Assembly: GCF_001625595.1 (NCBI RefSeq)
Contig: NZ_AUXT01000210.1
Location: forward strand, 1 to 64,000
Source: Pseudoalteromonas luteoviolacea NCIMB 1942
Lineage (GTDB): Bacteria; Pseudomonadota; Gammaproteobacteria; Enterobacterales; Alteromonadaceae
DNA length: 64,000 nucleotides
Reading direction: 5' to 3'
Shown in pieces: positions 7,485 to 15,145 of the stretch. Position 1 is the first letter of the stretch, and the number at the start of each line of letters is the position of its first letter. Below the pieces are notes generated by a model that was given only the letters and a program-made list of their open reading frames with translations, did no database searches and was not told the origin of the DNA. Made by a program: the position numbers and the translations under genes.

Positions 7485-10070
7485 ATGACGTATAAACCAC
7501 AAGCAAAATATTTAAAAGATTACCAACCGCCTAGTCATCAAGTTGAACATATTGATTTGACTTTTGACCTGTCACCTCAAAAAACAGTAGTGACAGCAAA
7601 ATATCAATTAGAAGCAAACAACCAGTCGAGGTCAGTTGAATTAGATGGTGTGGATCTTAAGCTTACTTCTTTGAAAGTTAACGGGTTACCACATACAAAA
7701 TACGAGGTAATTGATTCAAAGCTAATAATTGATAATATACCAAGTAAATTTGAACTAGAAGTTGAGACTGAAATTGCGCCAGAATTAAATACATCTCTTG
7801 AAGGGCTGTATTTATCTGACGGAGCGTATTGTACGCAATGTGAAGCAGAAGGATTTAGGAAAATTACGTATTTCTTTGACAGGCCTGATGTGCTCGCAAC
7901 ATATACAGTAACTGTCATCGGTGATAATAGTTTTCCATATTTGCTATCGAACGGTAATAAAGTAGAAGAAGGCAAACTTGAAAATGGAAAGCACTACGTA
8001 AAATGGCAAGATCCTTTTAAAAAGCCTTCCTATTTATTTGCTTTGGTTGCAGGGGAGTTCGATTTACTGGAAGACACCTTTAAGACTTGCAGCGGAAGAG
8101 ACGTAAAACTTCAAATATTTGTCGACAAAGGTAATTTATCCAAAGCGCCACATGCCATGGAATCACTAAAAAAATCCATGAAGTGGGATGAAGAGCGCTT
8201 TAATTTAGAGTATGATCTTGATATCTATATGATTGTTGCTGTCGATTTCTTCAATATGGGCGCAATGGAAAACAAAGGCCTGAATGTATTTAACAGCGCT
8301 TGCGTATTGGCAAACCAAGAAACTGCTACGGATAGAGACTACCATGTTATCGAGTCTATTGTTGGCCATGAATATTTCCACAACTGGACGGGTAACCGAG
8401 TCACTTGCCGCGATTGGTTTCAGTTAAGCTTGAAAGAAGGTCTTACAGTATTCCGAGATCAAGAGTTTAGCAGCGATTTGGGATCAAGAGCTCTTAACCG
8501 TATTGACGCTGTGAATGCGATGAGAACGCATCAATTTGCGGAAGATGCAGGGCCTATGGCGCATCCAATTCGACCTGAAAAAGTCATTGAGATGAATAAC
8601 TTTTATACTGTTACCGTGTATAACAAGGGCGCTGAAGTTATTCGTATGATGCATACTTTATTGGGCGAACTAGGCTTCCAAAATGGTATGAAACTGTACT
8701 TTGAGCGCCACGATGGACAAGCTGTTACGTGTGATGATTTTGTCAACTCAATGGCTGATGCAACAGGAACTGATTTAACTCAATTCAAATTATGGTACAG
8801 CCAGTTTGGCACTCCAAAATTGAAAGTACGAACTCAGTACAATAAAACGCAAGGTGAGTATCAAATCGAAATAGAGCAAGTTCATGCTGCGCAAGACTCG
8901 GTTCAAGTACCACTGCATATACCTGTTGCAATCGAATTGTTAGACAACCAAGGTGTTAGAATTAATCTAGAACATCCAGAAGTGCGTCAAGGTCGAGTTA
9001 TTGAGCTAAAAGCAGCAACACAGACATTCACATTTGAAGGTGTGTCTGAAGAGCCTACACTGGTATTACTCGAAGATTTTTCAGCGCCGTGCTTATTAGA
9101 ATACGATTACACCGTTGCTCAGTTGTGCCATATAGCGATGTTTGCATCGAGTGATTATGCGCGATGGGAAGCTCTACAGCAACTGTATACTCAGCAAATA
9201 AGAGAGTATGTTAAGGGACAAGAAGTGGATTTTGTGCTTTCTAAAGAGCTGTCTGCGGTCCTATTGAGCTTATTTGCAAATAAGCCGAAAGATCTTGCTA
9301 TCCTAGCAGAATATATCACGATCCCTAATTTCGATACTTTGTCAGCTGGCTATGAACAGGTGCCAGTAGAGGCGCTGTGTAACGCTATTGATGAATTAGA
9401 AAATCAAATTGCACACGTATTAAAAGATGTACTTACACAGTTTTATAGGGGCACTCAAGAGAGTGGAAGCTTGAGTGCTGGGGATGTTGCTATTCGAGCA
9501 CTTAAAAATAGAAGTCTGTACTATTTGGCACTAACTGATGCGGATGTGTCAACATCACTGAGCATGCAAGCCTCATCTACAAACATGACCAACAAACTGG
9601 GTGCACTACGAAGCGCTGTCAACGCCAATCACAGCCTGCAAAACGAGTTAATGGAGCATTTCGATAAACAATGGAATCACGACTTATTGGTTATGGATAA
9701 ATGGTTTGCATTGCAAGCTGCGAACAAGGTTGATTCATGTATCGACAATATTTTATCTTTATACGAGCACCCTTGTTTCGATAAGTCAAATCCGAATCGC
9801 GTACGAGCACTTGTTGGTACGTTTGCTAGGAGTAACCCAAAACAATTCCACAGAGAGGACGGTGCCGGCTATAAACTTTTGGCAGATCTTATCTGTGAGC
9901 TCAACCAGCTCAACCCTCAAAATGCATCACGAATCATTACTCCACTGCTGTCGTTTAAGCGATTCGATGAGAAGCGTCAAGGCCTGATGAAAGCACAGTT
10001 AGATAGGCTTTCAAGCATTGAGAATCTGAGTGACGATCTGTTTGAGAAGATAGACAAAGCACTGAATTGA
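7485..10070 (+). CDS. pepN: Aminopeptidase N (M1 zinc metallopeptidase)
   Basis: Broad-specificity cytoplasmic aminopeptidase that finishes peptide turnover. The 861 residues match the PepN subfamily of M1. The substrate-anchoring GAMEN motif is at 259-263. The zinc site HEYFH is at 295-299, with the third ligand E318 exactly 19 residues after H299 in WFQLSLKEGLTVF. N-terminal beta domain about 1-190, thermolysin-like domain about 190-440, and the helical C-terminal domain to the end. AAGGA lies seven bases before the ATG. A DUF2835 gene starts 3 bases after its stop, so the two are co-transcribed. The promoter must lie between the IS end (7287) and 7484. Confidence 0.97.
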   Translation: MTYKPQAKYLKDYQPPSHQVEHIDLTFDLSPQKTVVTAKYQLEANNQSRSVELDGVDLKLTSLKVNGLPHTKYEVIDSKLIIDNIPSKFELEVETEIAPELNTSLEGLYLSDGAYCTQCEAEGFRKITYFFDRPDVLATYTVTVIGDNSFPYLLSNGNKVEEGKLENGKHYVKWQDPFKKPSYLFALVAGEFDLLEDTFKTCSGRDVKLQIFVDKGNLSKAPHAMESLKKSMKWDEERFNLEYDLDIYMIVAVDFFNMGAMENKGLNVFNSACVLANQETATDRDYHVIESIVGHEYFHNWTGNRVTCRDWFQLSLKEGLTVFRDQEFSSDLGSRALNRIDAVNAMRTHQFAEDAGPMAHPIRPEKVIEMNNFYTVTVYNKGAEVIRMMHTLLGELGFQNGMKLYFERHDGQAVTCDDFVNSMADATGTDLTQFKLWYSQFGTPKLKVRTQYNKTQGEYQIEIEQVHAAQDSVQVPLHIPVAIELLDNQGVRINLEHPEVRQGRVIELKAATQTFTFEGVSEEPTLVLLEDFSAPCLLEYDYTVAQLCHIAMFASSDYARWEALQQLYTQQIREYVKGQEVDFVLSKELSAVLLSLFANKPKDLAILAEYITIPNFDTLSAGYEQVPVEALCNAIDELENQIAHVLKDVLTQFYRGTQESGSLSAGDVAIRALKNRSLYYLALTDADVSTSLSMQASSTNMTNKLGALRSAVNANHSLQNELMEHFDKQWNHDLLVMDKWFALQAANKVDSCIDNILSLYEHPCFDKSNPNRVRALVGTFARSNPKQFHREDGAGYKLLADLICELNQLNPQNASRIITPLLSFKRFDEKRQGLMKAQLDRLSSIENLSDDLFEKIDKALN

Positions 10071-10073
10071 TAA

Positions 10074-10295
10074 ATGCAAGAGTATTACTTTTATTTAAAG
10101 CTAACACATGAACAGTGCTTAGCTTACTACGAAGGTGAAGTAGAGCATATACAAGTCATTGAAGACGGGGGAAAGCGTATTCGCTTTCCTGCTCAGCACA
10201 TTCGTAGGTTTGTATCAACTATCGGAATAAGTGGCCGTTTTAGACTGCAATTGGATAATAATAACCGTTTCATTGCGTTAGAAAAGGTCAGTTAG
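10074..10295 (+). CDS. DUF2835 family protein
   Basis: A 73-residue protein matching the DUF2835 family found next to pepN in many gammaproteobacteria. Visible features are a YYFYLKLTHEQCLAYYEG opening, an RIRFPAQHIRRFVS central motif and a GRFRLQLDNNNRF end, suggesting a small beta-rich, nucleic-acid-binding or PilZ-like fold, although no function is known. The start is 3 bases after the pepN stop, implying translational coupling. No signal peptide or membrane segment. Confidence 0.85.
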   Translation: MQEYYFYLKLTHEQCLAYYEGEVEHIQVIEDGGKRIRFPAQHIRRFVSTIGISGRFRLQLDNNNRFIALEKVS

Positions 10296-10340
10296 CATAC
10301 ATATTGTCATAACGAGATAAACTATTTTTGTTAATTCGGT

Positions 10341-10369
10341 TTGTTTTAAACTTAAATTACGTGTTATAA
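10341..10369 (+). promoter_or_regulatory. Candidate promoter of the DUF1302 operon
   Basis: TTGTTT (10341-10346) and TTATAA (10364-10369) are separated by exactly 17 bases, a good sigma-70 fit. The predicted start is near 10376, leaving a leader of about 155 bases before the DUF1302 start codon. Confidence 0.5.
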
Positions 10370-10375
10370 CTATTC

Positions 10376-10393
10376 TGGTAAGACGTCTTACCA
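10376..10393. promoter_or_regulatory. Perfect 18-bp palindrome, candidate operator
   Basis: TGGTAAGACGTCTTACCA reads identically on both strands and begins at the predicted transcription start of the DUF1302 operon, the position of a classic repressor operator. Length and symmetry fit a TetR- or GntR-type dimer. No regulator gene is adjacent, so the factor would be encoded elsewhere. Confidence 0.55.
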
Positions 10394-10532
10394 AGGTTAA
10401 AATACGGGCTAAAAAGTTAAAAATGCACCGAACGAACGCGTAAAATTTGTAATTTTCAATTTTCGCTTCTATCGTTACGACAACAAAAAACAATAACTTG
10501 ATTAGATTTACCCGCCACAAGGGGGAGAAATA

Positions 10533-12650
10533 ATGATAAAAAAAGCGCGCTTTACAAAGAACAAGATTATGCTTGGGCTTGGAGCAGCCATTTTTGGAAC
10601 TGTTGGTTTGCCAGTGCACGCTGCCAACTTTCAGGTCGGTGATTTTGAAATAACATTCGACTCAACGTTTTCATATGGTCAAAGCATTCGTGTAGAAGAC
10701 CGAGACTTTGGCATTATTGGTAAAAGTAACCATCCTAAATTTGATTGGACTGGCTATAACGCTTCGACTGGCAATACACTGTACTCTTCTTCTCAGGTTT
10801 GGAATCAACCAGGCGCATACTCAAATAATGGCGATGCTGGTAACCTTAACTTTGATTCTGGCGATACCTTTTCACAGTTGCTCAAAGGCACGCATGAATT
10901 TGCAATCACAAAAGATAACTACGGTTTCTTCTCGCGCTTCATGTATTTCTATGACTTTGCAATGGAAGACGGTGATTTCGCATATCGTAATCCGGTATCT
11001 GGTCAGTCTGTAGATCCATGTGACGATGATGAAACAAAAGAGCAGGTGTGTTCAGATCTGCGTTTACTAGACGCGTTTGTGTGGGCAGATTTTGATCTTA
11101 ACGGTGGTAACAATCCACTTTCAATTCGTCTAGGTCAACAAGTTATCAACTGGGGTGAAAGTACGCTAATTTCACACGGTATCAATGTAAACCCAGTTGA
11201 TATTGACAGACTTAGGGCACCAGGCTCAGAACTCAAAGAAGCGTTCATTCCTGTAGGCATGCTTTGGGCATCATTGGGTATTACTGAGAACATTACACTT
11301 GAAGCATTCTATCAATATGAATGGCAGGAAACTCGTTTACCTCCGTCAGGAAGCTATTTCTCGACAAATGATTTCGCCTCTTCAAATGGTTATGGACAAA
11401 ATGTGCAATTAGGATTCACTTCTAATCCAGATATTGATTTGCACCACTTAACAGATGCTTTAAATGGTTTGCAGGCTAATTGGTTAGGCGCGTTGTCTGC
11501 TCAGGGGCTAGATGTTACTGATCAAAACGTCTTGCAAAGCGCCGAAGCAAGGCAAATGCTTTCTTCAATGTATCTAGCATACCCTACGAGAGTTGCCTTA
11601 AAGGGTAAAGGCGATGTTGGTAAAACGGATGCAGATGATGGTGGTCAGTTTGGTATTAGACTAGGAGTATTTGTCCCAGAACTAAACGACACTGAAATTG
11701 CGTTGTATCACATCAATTATCACAGTCGTAGGCCGCTTATCTCTGGTAAAGCTTCTAACTTTACACAACAAGCTATTCAAAGCGACCTTCAACTTATCAC
11801 GACTGAAGGCGTTACAACTGACAATATCACAGAGTTGAATGCATTTACTCAGGCTGTACTTGTTTACCCAGAAGATATCAAACTTTATGGTTTAAGCTTT
11901 AATACCGCGATTGGCGAAACTGCATTTTCTGGTGAGTTTGCATATCGTCAGGACGAGCCACTGCAAATAGACGATGTTGAGTTGTTGTATGCAGGTATGG
12001 TCGAGCAATTGGCTGCCGCAGGCATTCGTGATGACTTTGCTGGGTTCTCTCAACTCAGTCAGGGCAATGATGTTGCTTATGTTGAGCCTGGTCAAGTAGC
12101 GCAAGGTTTTGTTTTAAAGGACACCCTACAAGCTCAATTTACTGCGACACACTTATTTGGTCCATCTCTGGGCGCGGATAGCTGGGCAGTAGTAGGTGAA
12201 GTAGGTGCAGTTACGATCAAAGATATGCCGACTTATGATGAGTTGCGCTTAAACGTAGCGGGTACGGGGCGAAGCGGCACAATTGAAGGGATAGAAGGCC
12301 GTAACTATGATCTAATTCATCAGGCAGTTTCAAATGGTCCTGAAACCAATCCATTCCCTACGGCATCGTCTTGGGGTTACCGTTTAATCGCAAAAGGGGA
12401 ATACAACAACTTATTCTCTGGTGTGAACTTTTCACCGCGTATCGTATTTTCTCACGATGTGAACGGCACAACGCCTGATCCGATGTATTTATTCGTTGAA
12501 GACCGCAAGTCAATGGGTGTAACACTTAACTTCAGTTATCAAAATGCTTGGTCATTTGACTTAGGTTATAACACTTTTTGGGGTGGCGGCGCGACGAACA
12601 CATTCTCTGATCGTGATTTTGTATCGTTTAATATTAAGTATTCAATTTAA
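10533..12650 (+). CDS. DUF1302 family outer-membrane protein
   Basis: A 705-residue exported protein of the DUF1302 family, predicted as a beta-barrel-like outer-membrane protein. A signal peptide covers 1-31 (KNKIMLGLGAAIFGTVGLPVHA, cleaved before ANFQVGDFEI). The family opening ITFDSTFSYGQSIRVEDRD is clear, as are LRLGQQVINWGEST near residue 205 and many alternating aromatic/polar strands through to a C-terminal NIKYSI that fits a final barrel strand. GGGGGAG-type ribosome site upstream of the ATG. It heads a four-gene run with DUF1329, a YCF48-like protein and an MMPL permease; in other proteobacteria these families recur together in clusters handling hydrophobic compounds (from memory, not searched). 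A channel or binding role for lipid-like substrates is inferred. Confidence 0.88.
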   Translation: MIKKARFTKNKIMLGLGAAIFGTVGLPVHAANFQVGDFEITFDSTFSYGQSIRVEDRDFGIIGKSNHPKFDWTGYNASTGNTLYSSSQVWNQPGAYSNNGDAGNLNFDSGDTFSQLLKGTHEFAITKDNYGFFSRFMYFYDFAMEDGDFAYRNPVSGQSVDPCDDDETKEQVCSDLRLLDAFVWADFDLNGGNNPLSIRLGQQVINWGESTLISHGINVNPVDIDRLRAPGSELKEAFIPVGMLWASLGITENITLEAFYQYEWQETRLPPSGSYFSTNDFASSNGYGQNVQLGFTSNPDIDLHHLTDALNGLQANWLGALSAQGLDVTDQNVLQSAEARQMLSSMYLAYPTRVALKGKGDVGKTDADDGGQFGIRLGVFVPELNDTEIALYHINYHSRRPLISGKASNFTQQAIQSDLQLITTEGVTTDNITELNAFTQAVLVYPEDIKLYGLSFNTAIGETAFSGEFAYRQDEPLQIDDVELLYAGMVEQLAAAGIRDDFAGFSQLSQGNDVAYVEPGQVAQGFVLKDTLQAQFTATHLFGPSLGADSWAVVGEVGAVTIKDMPTYDELRLNVAGTGRSGTIEGIEGRNYDLIHQAVSNGPETNPFPTASSWGYRLIAKGEYNNLFSGVNFSPRIVFSHDVNGTTPDPMYLFVEDRKSMGVTLNFSYQNAWSFDLGYNTFWGGGATNTFSDRDFVSFNIKYSI

Positions 12651-12661
12651 GGGCTTTCGTT

Positions 12662-14029
12662 ATGTTTAGAAAACCTACTATGTTAGCAGCTTCAATAATG
12701 ACAATAATGGCTGCGCCAATTGCTGTTGCAAAAATGACAGCTGAAGAAGTGGCGCGTTTAGGCAAAGATTTATCTCCAATTGGCGCAGAGGTTGCGGGTA
12801 ATGCTGATGGTTCTATTCCAGCTTGGACTGGCGGGATAACTAAACCACCGGCAAACTTTAAGCCAGGTATGCACCACCCAGATCCGTATGCAGATGATAA
12901 AATTCTTTTTACTATCGATAAAAGCAATTTAGATAAGTACAAAGATCAATTAAGTCCAGGACAAATTGCGCTCTTTGAAACTTATCCTGATACGTTTAAA
13001 ATGAACGTTTATCCAACTCGAAGGAGTGCTGCTTACCCACAGTTTGTATATGATGCGACGAAACAGTATGCATCTACAGCAGAGTTGATCGAGGGTGGTA
13101 ACGGTATTAAAAATACCGCCATTGGTATTCCTTTCCCGATTCCAAAAAATGGTCTGGAAGCTATCTGGAACCACCTATTAAGATATCGTGGCTTGTCAAT
13201 TGCGCGTAATGGTGGTCAAGCTATGCCTACAGCGTCTGGCTCGTATAACATTATTGGCTTTGACGAAAAGTTATTGGTGAAATACTCTGATCCAAGTGCA
13301 ACGCCTGAAGAGCTGCAAAAATCGAACGTATTGTTTAAGTTTAAGCAGAAGGTCACCGAGCCGGCCCGCCTTGCAGGCACAGCATTGCTGGTACACGAAA
13401 CAATGGACCAGATCTTAACACCTCGTCAGGCTTGGACGTATAACACAGGTCAACGCCGTGTTCGTCGTGCTCCTAATGTTGCGTATGATGCGCCAGGAAC
13501 AGCGTCAGATAGTTTACGTACAACTGATGACTTTGACATGTTTAACGGCTCTCCAAACCGTTACAACTGGACATTAAAGGGTAAAAAAGAGTTGTATATC
13601 CCTTATAATAGCTACAAGTTGCACAGTGATTCGCTTAAATACGATGATATTTTGAAAGCCGGTCATATAAACCCTGAGCATGTCCGTTACGAAAAACACC
13701 GTGTTTGGGTTGTTGAAGCGAATTTAAAAGAGGGTACACGTCATATTTATAAAAAGCGTGTTTTCTTCATCGATGAAGATAGCTGGCAGATCCATGTGGC
13801 GGACTTGTACGACAACAGAGATCAAATGTACCGCGTAGCGATGGCACATGGTATCAACTATTATGACGTACCGACACATTGGAGTACGCTAGATGTATAC
13901 CACGATTTAAATTCTCGACGTTATTTGGCAATTGGATTAGACAACGAAGAAGAAATGTACGACTTCACACAGTCTTTCCAAGACAACGAGTTTACTCAAA
14001 GTGCACTGCGCCGCGAGGGAAGACGTTAA
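12662..14029 (+). CDS. DUF1329 family periplasmic/outer-membrane protein (LolA-like)
   Basis: A 455-residue exported protein of the DUF1329 family, which is distantly related to the LolA/LolB lipoprotein-carrier fold. Signal peptide 1-24 ending AVA, with no lipobox cysteine, so it is predicted to be soluble or barrel-associated rather than a lipoprotein. The family hallmark GSIPAWTGGITKPP appears at about 50-63, followed by PHPDPYADDK-like and RRVRRAPNVAYDAPGT motifs. It starts 11 bases after the DUF1302 stop, and the pair is almost always found together. A hydrophobic-ligand shuttle between the permease and the outer-membrane protein is plausible but inferred. The 120 bases after it hold three stem-loops. 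Confidence 0.88.
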   Translation: MFRKPTMLAASIMTIMAAPIAVAKMTAEEVARLGKDLSPIGAEVAGNADGSIPAWTGGITKPPANFKPGMHHPDPYADDKILFTIDKSNLDKYKDQLSPGQIALFETYPDTFKMNVYPTRRSAAYPQFVYDATKQYASTAELIEGGNGIKNTAIGIPFPIPKNGLEAIWNHLLRYRGLSIARNGGQAMPTASGSYNIIGFDEKLLVKYSDPSATPEELQKSNVLFKFKQKVTEPARLAGTALLVHETMDQILTPRQAWTYNTGQRRVRRAPNVAYDAPGTASDSLRTTDDFDMFNGSPNRYNWTLKGKKELYIPYNSYKLHSDSLKYDDILKAGHINPEHVRYEKHRVWVVEANLKEGTRHIYKKRVFFIDEDSWQIHVADLYDNRDQMYRVAMAHGINYYDVPTHWSTLDVYHDLNSRRYLAIGLDNEEEMYDFTQSFQDNEFTQSALRREGRR

Positions 14030-14106
14030 TCAACGTCTTTGAGGATCAAGTAATTTGATCTATCAAGTTTATACCACCAAGACTGGGCATACCGATGCCC
14101 AGTCTT
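14020..14106 (+). promoter_or_regulatory. Three consecutive stem-loops between DUF1329 and YCF48 genes
   Basis: Stem 1: AAGACGTT (14020-14027) with AACGTCTT (14032-14039), spanning the DUF1329 stop. Stem 2: GATCAA (14044-14049) with TTGATC (14055-14060). Stem 3: a perfect 12-bp AAGACTGGGCAT (14079-14090) with its complement (14095-14106), loop ACCG. None has a following T tract, so they look like mRNA-stability or processing elements, or a Rho-resistant attenuating region, rather than a simple terminator. Confidence 0.6.
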
Positions 14107-14149
14107 ATCCCCCCAAGTCATTCACGACTTTTTTATTCGAGAATTCATA

Positions 14150-15145
14150 ATGATTAAGAAGTTAATTGCAACCTCCCTTGCAGTTTTCGTTATGCAAAGT
14201 GAAGCCGTTAGTGGTGAATCAGCAGCGCTTATGGTGGCGCATCCTGAAACGACTCTACTTACAGATATCACCTACAGTGGCGAAAACCTTGTTGCTGTCG
14301 GAAAGCATGGCACAATTGTATTGAGTAAAGATGGGAATCACTGGCACCAAGCCAGTGTGCCAATTCAGTCTCTTTTAACAGCTATAGATTTTACTTCACC
14401 ACTGCACGGGTGGGCGTGCGGACACGATGCATCAATATTAAATACAACTGACGGTGGTAAATCGTGGTTAATTCAACAGCATTTACCAAGCGTTGAAAAA
14501 CCTTGCTTAGATATTGAGTTCATAGACGAAAACAACGGATTTGCTATTGGCGCGTATGGCATGATGTACCAAACCAAAGACGGTGGTTCAACGTGGAATA
14601 AACGCTTTTTAAATGAGTTTGTTCATCCAGATGATGTGGAATACCTTGAAGAATTAAAGCAGGACGACCCACAAGCTTACGAAGATGAAACACAGTTTAT
14701 CTTGCCACACTTTAATCGCATGGCGATACATGGAAACACAATCTATCTGGCAGGAGAGATGGGTCTATTTGCTGTGAGTGAAGACCTTGGTGCAACTTGG
14801 CAACGATTTGACGAGTTTTACTCTGGTTCTTTTTTCGCAATAAGCAAGCAAAAGGAGCGACTCTTAGTAGCTGGTCTAAGAGGAAATACCTTCCAAAAAA
14901 ACACTCAAAGCAGGGAGTTTTCTCTCATAAAAGTTGATAAATCAGCAACGATAAACAGTATTGTCAGTTATAAAAACAAACAAATTATGCTAGCAAATAG
15001 TGGGTTTATATTTACTATCGAAGATGACAAGGTGACGACAACTCAGTTACAAAATGGCAAATCCATTATGGCTGGCGTGATTCACGACAATAAGTTAGTG
15101 CTCGCAACAGAGCAGGGTATTCAAATAATCGAGGTTGAGCGCTAA
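14150..15145 (+). CDS. YCF48-related, Asp-box (BNR-like) repeat exported protein
   Basis: A 331-residue exported beta-propeller-type protein. Signal peptide about 1-22 (LIATSLAVFVMQSEAVSG). Four Asp-box motifs of the form S/T-x-D-x-G-x-x-W are visible: SKDGNHWHQ, TTDGGKSWLI, TKDGGSTWNK and SEDLGATWQR, which define blades of a propeller related to the photosystem II assembly factor HCF136/YCF48. That name reflects fold only; nothing photosynthetic is implied. The stop codon overlaps the start of the MMPL permease gene by one base, so the two are translationally coupled. A periplasmic accessory or scaffold role for that permease is inferred from this coupling. Confidence 0.85.
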   Translation: MIKKLIATSLAVFVMQSEAVSGESAALMVAHPETTLLTDITYSGENLVAVGKHGTIVLSKDGNHWHQASVPIQSLLTAIDFTSPLHGWACGHDASILNTTDGGKSWLIQQHLPSVEKPCLDIEFIDENNGFAIGAYGMMYQTKDGGSTWNKRFLNEFVHPDDVEYLEELKQDDPQAYEDETQFILPHFNRMAIHGNTIYLAGEMGLFAVSEDLGATWQRFDEFYSGSFFAISKQKERLLVAGLRGNTFQKNTQSREFSLIKVDKSATINSIVSYKNKQIMLANSGFIFTIEDDKVTTTQLQNGKSIMAGVIHDNKLVLATEQGIQIIEVER

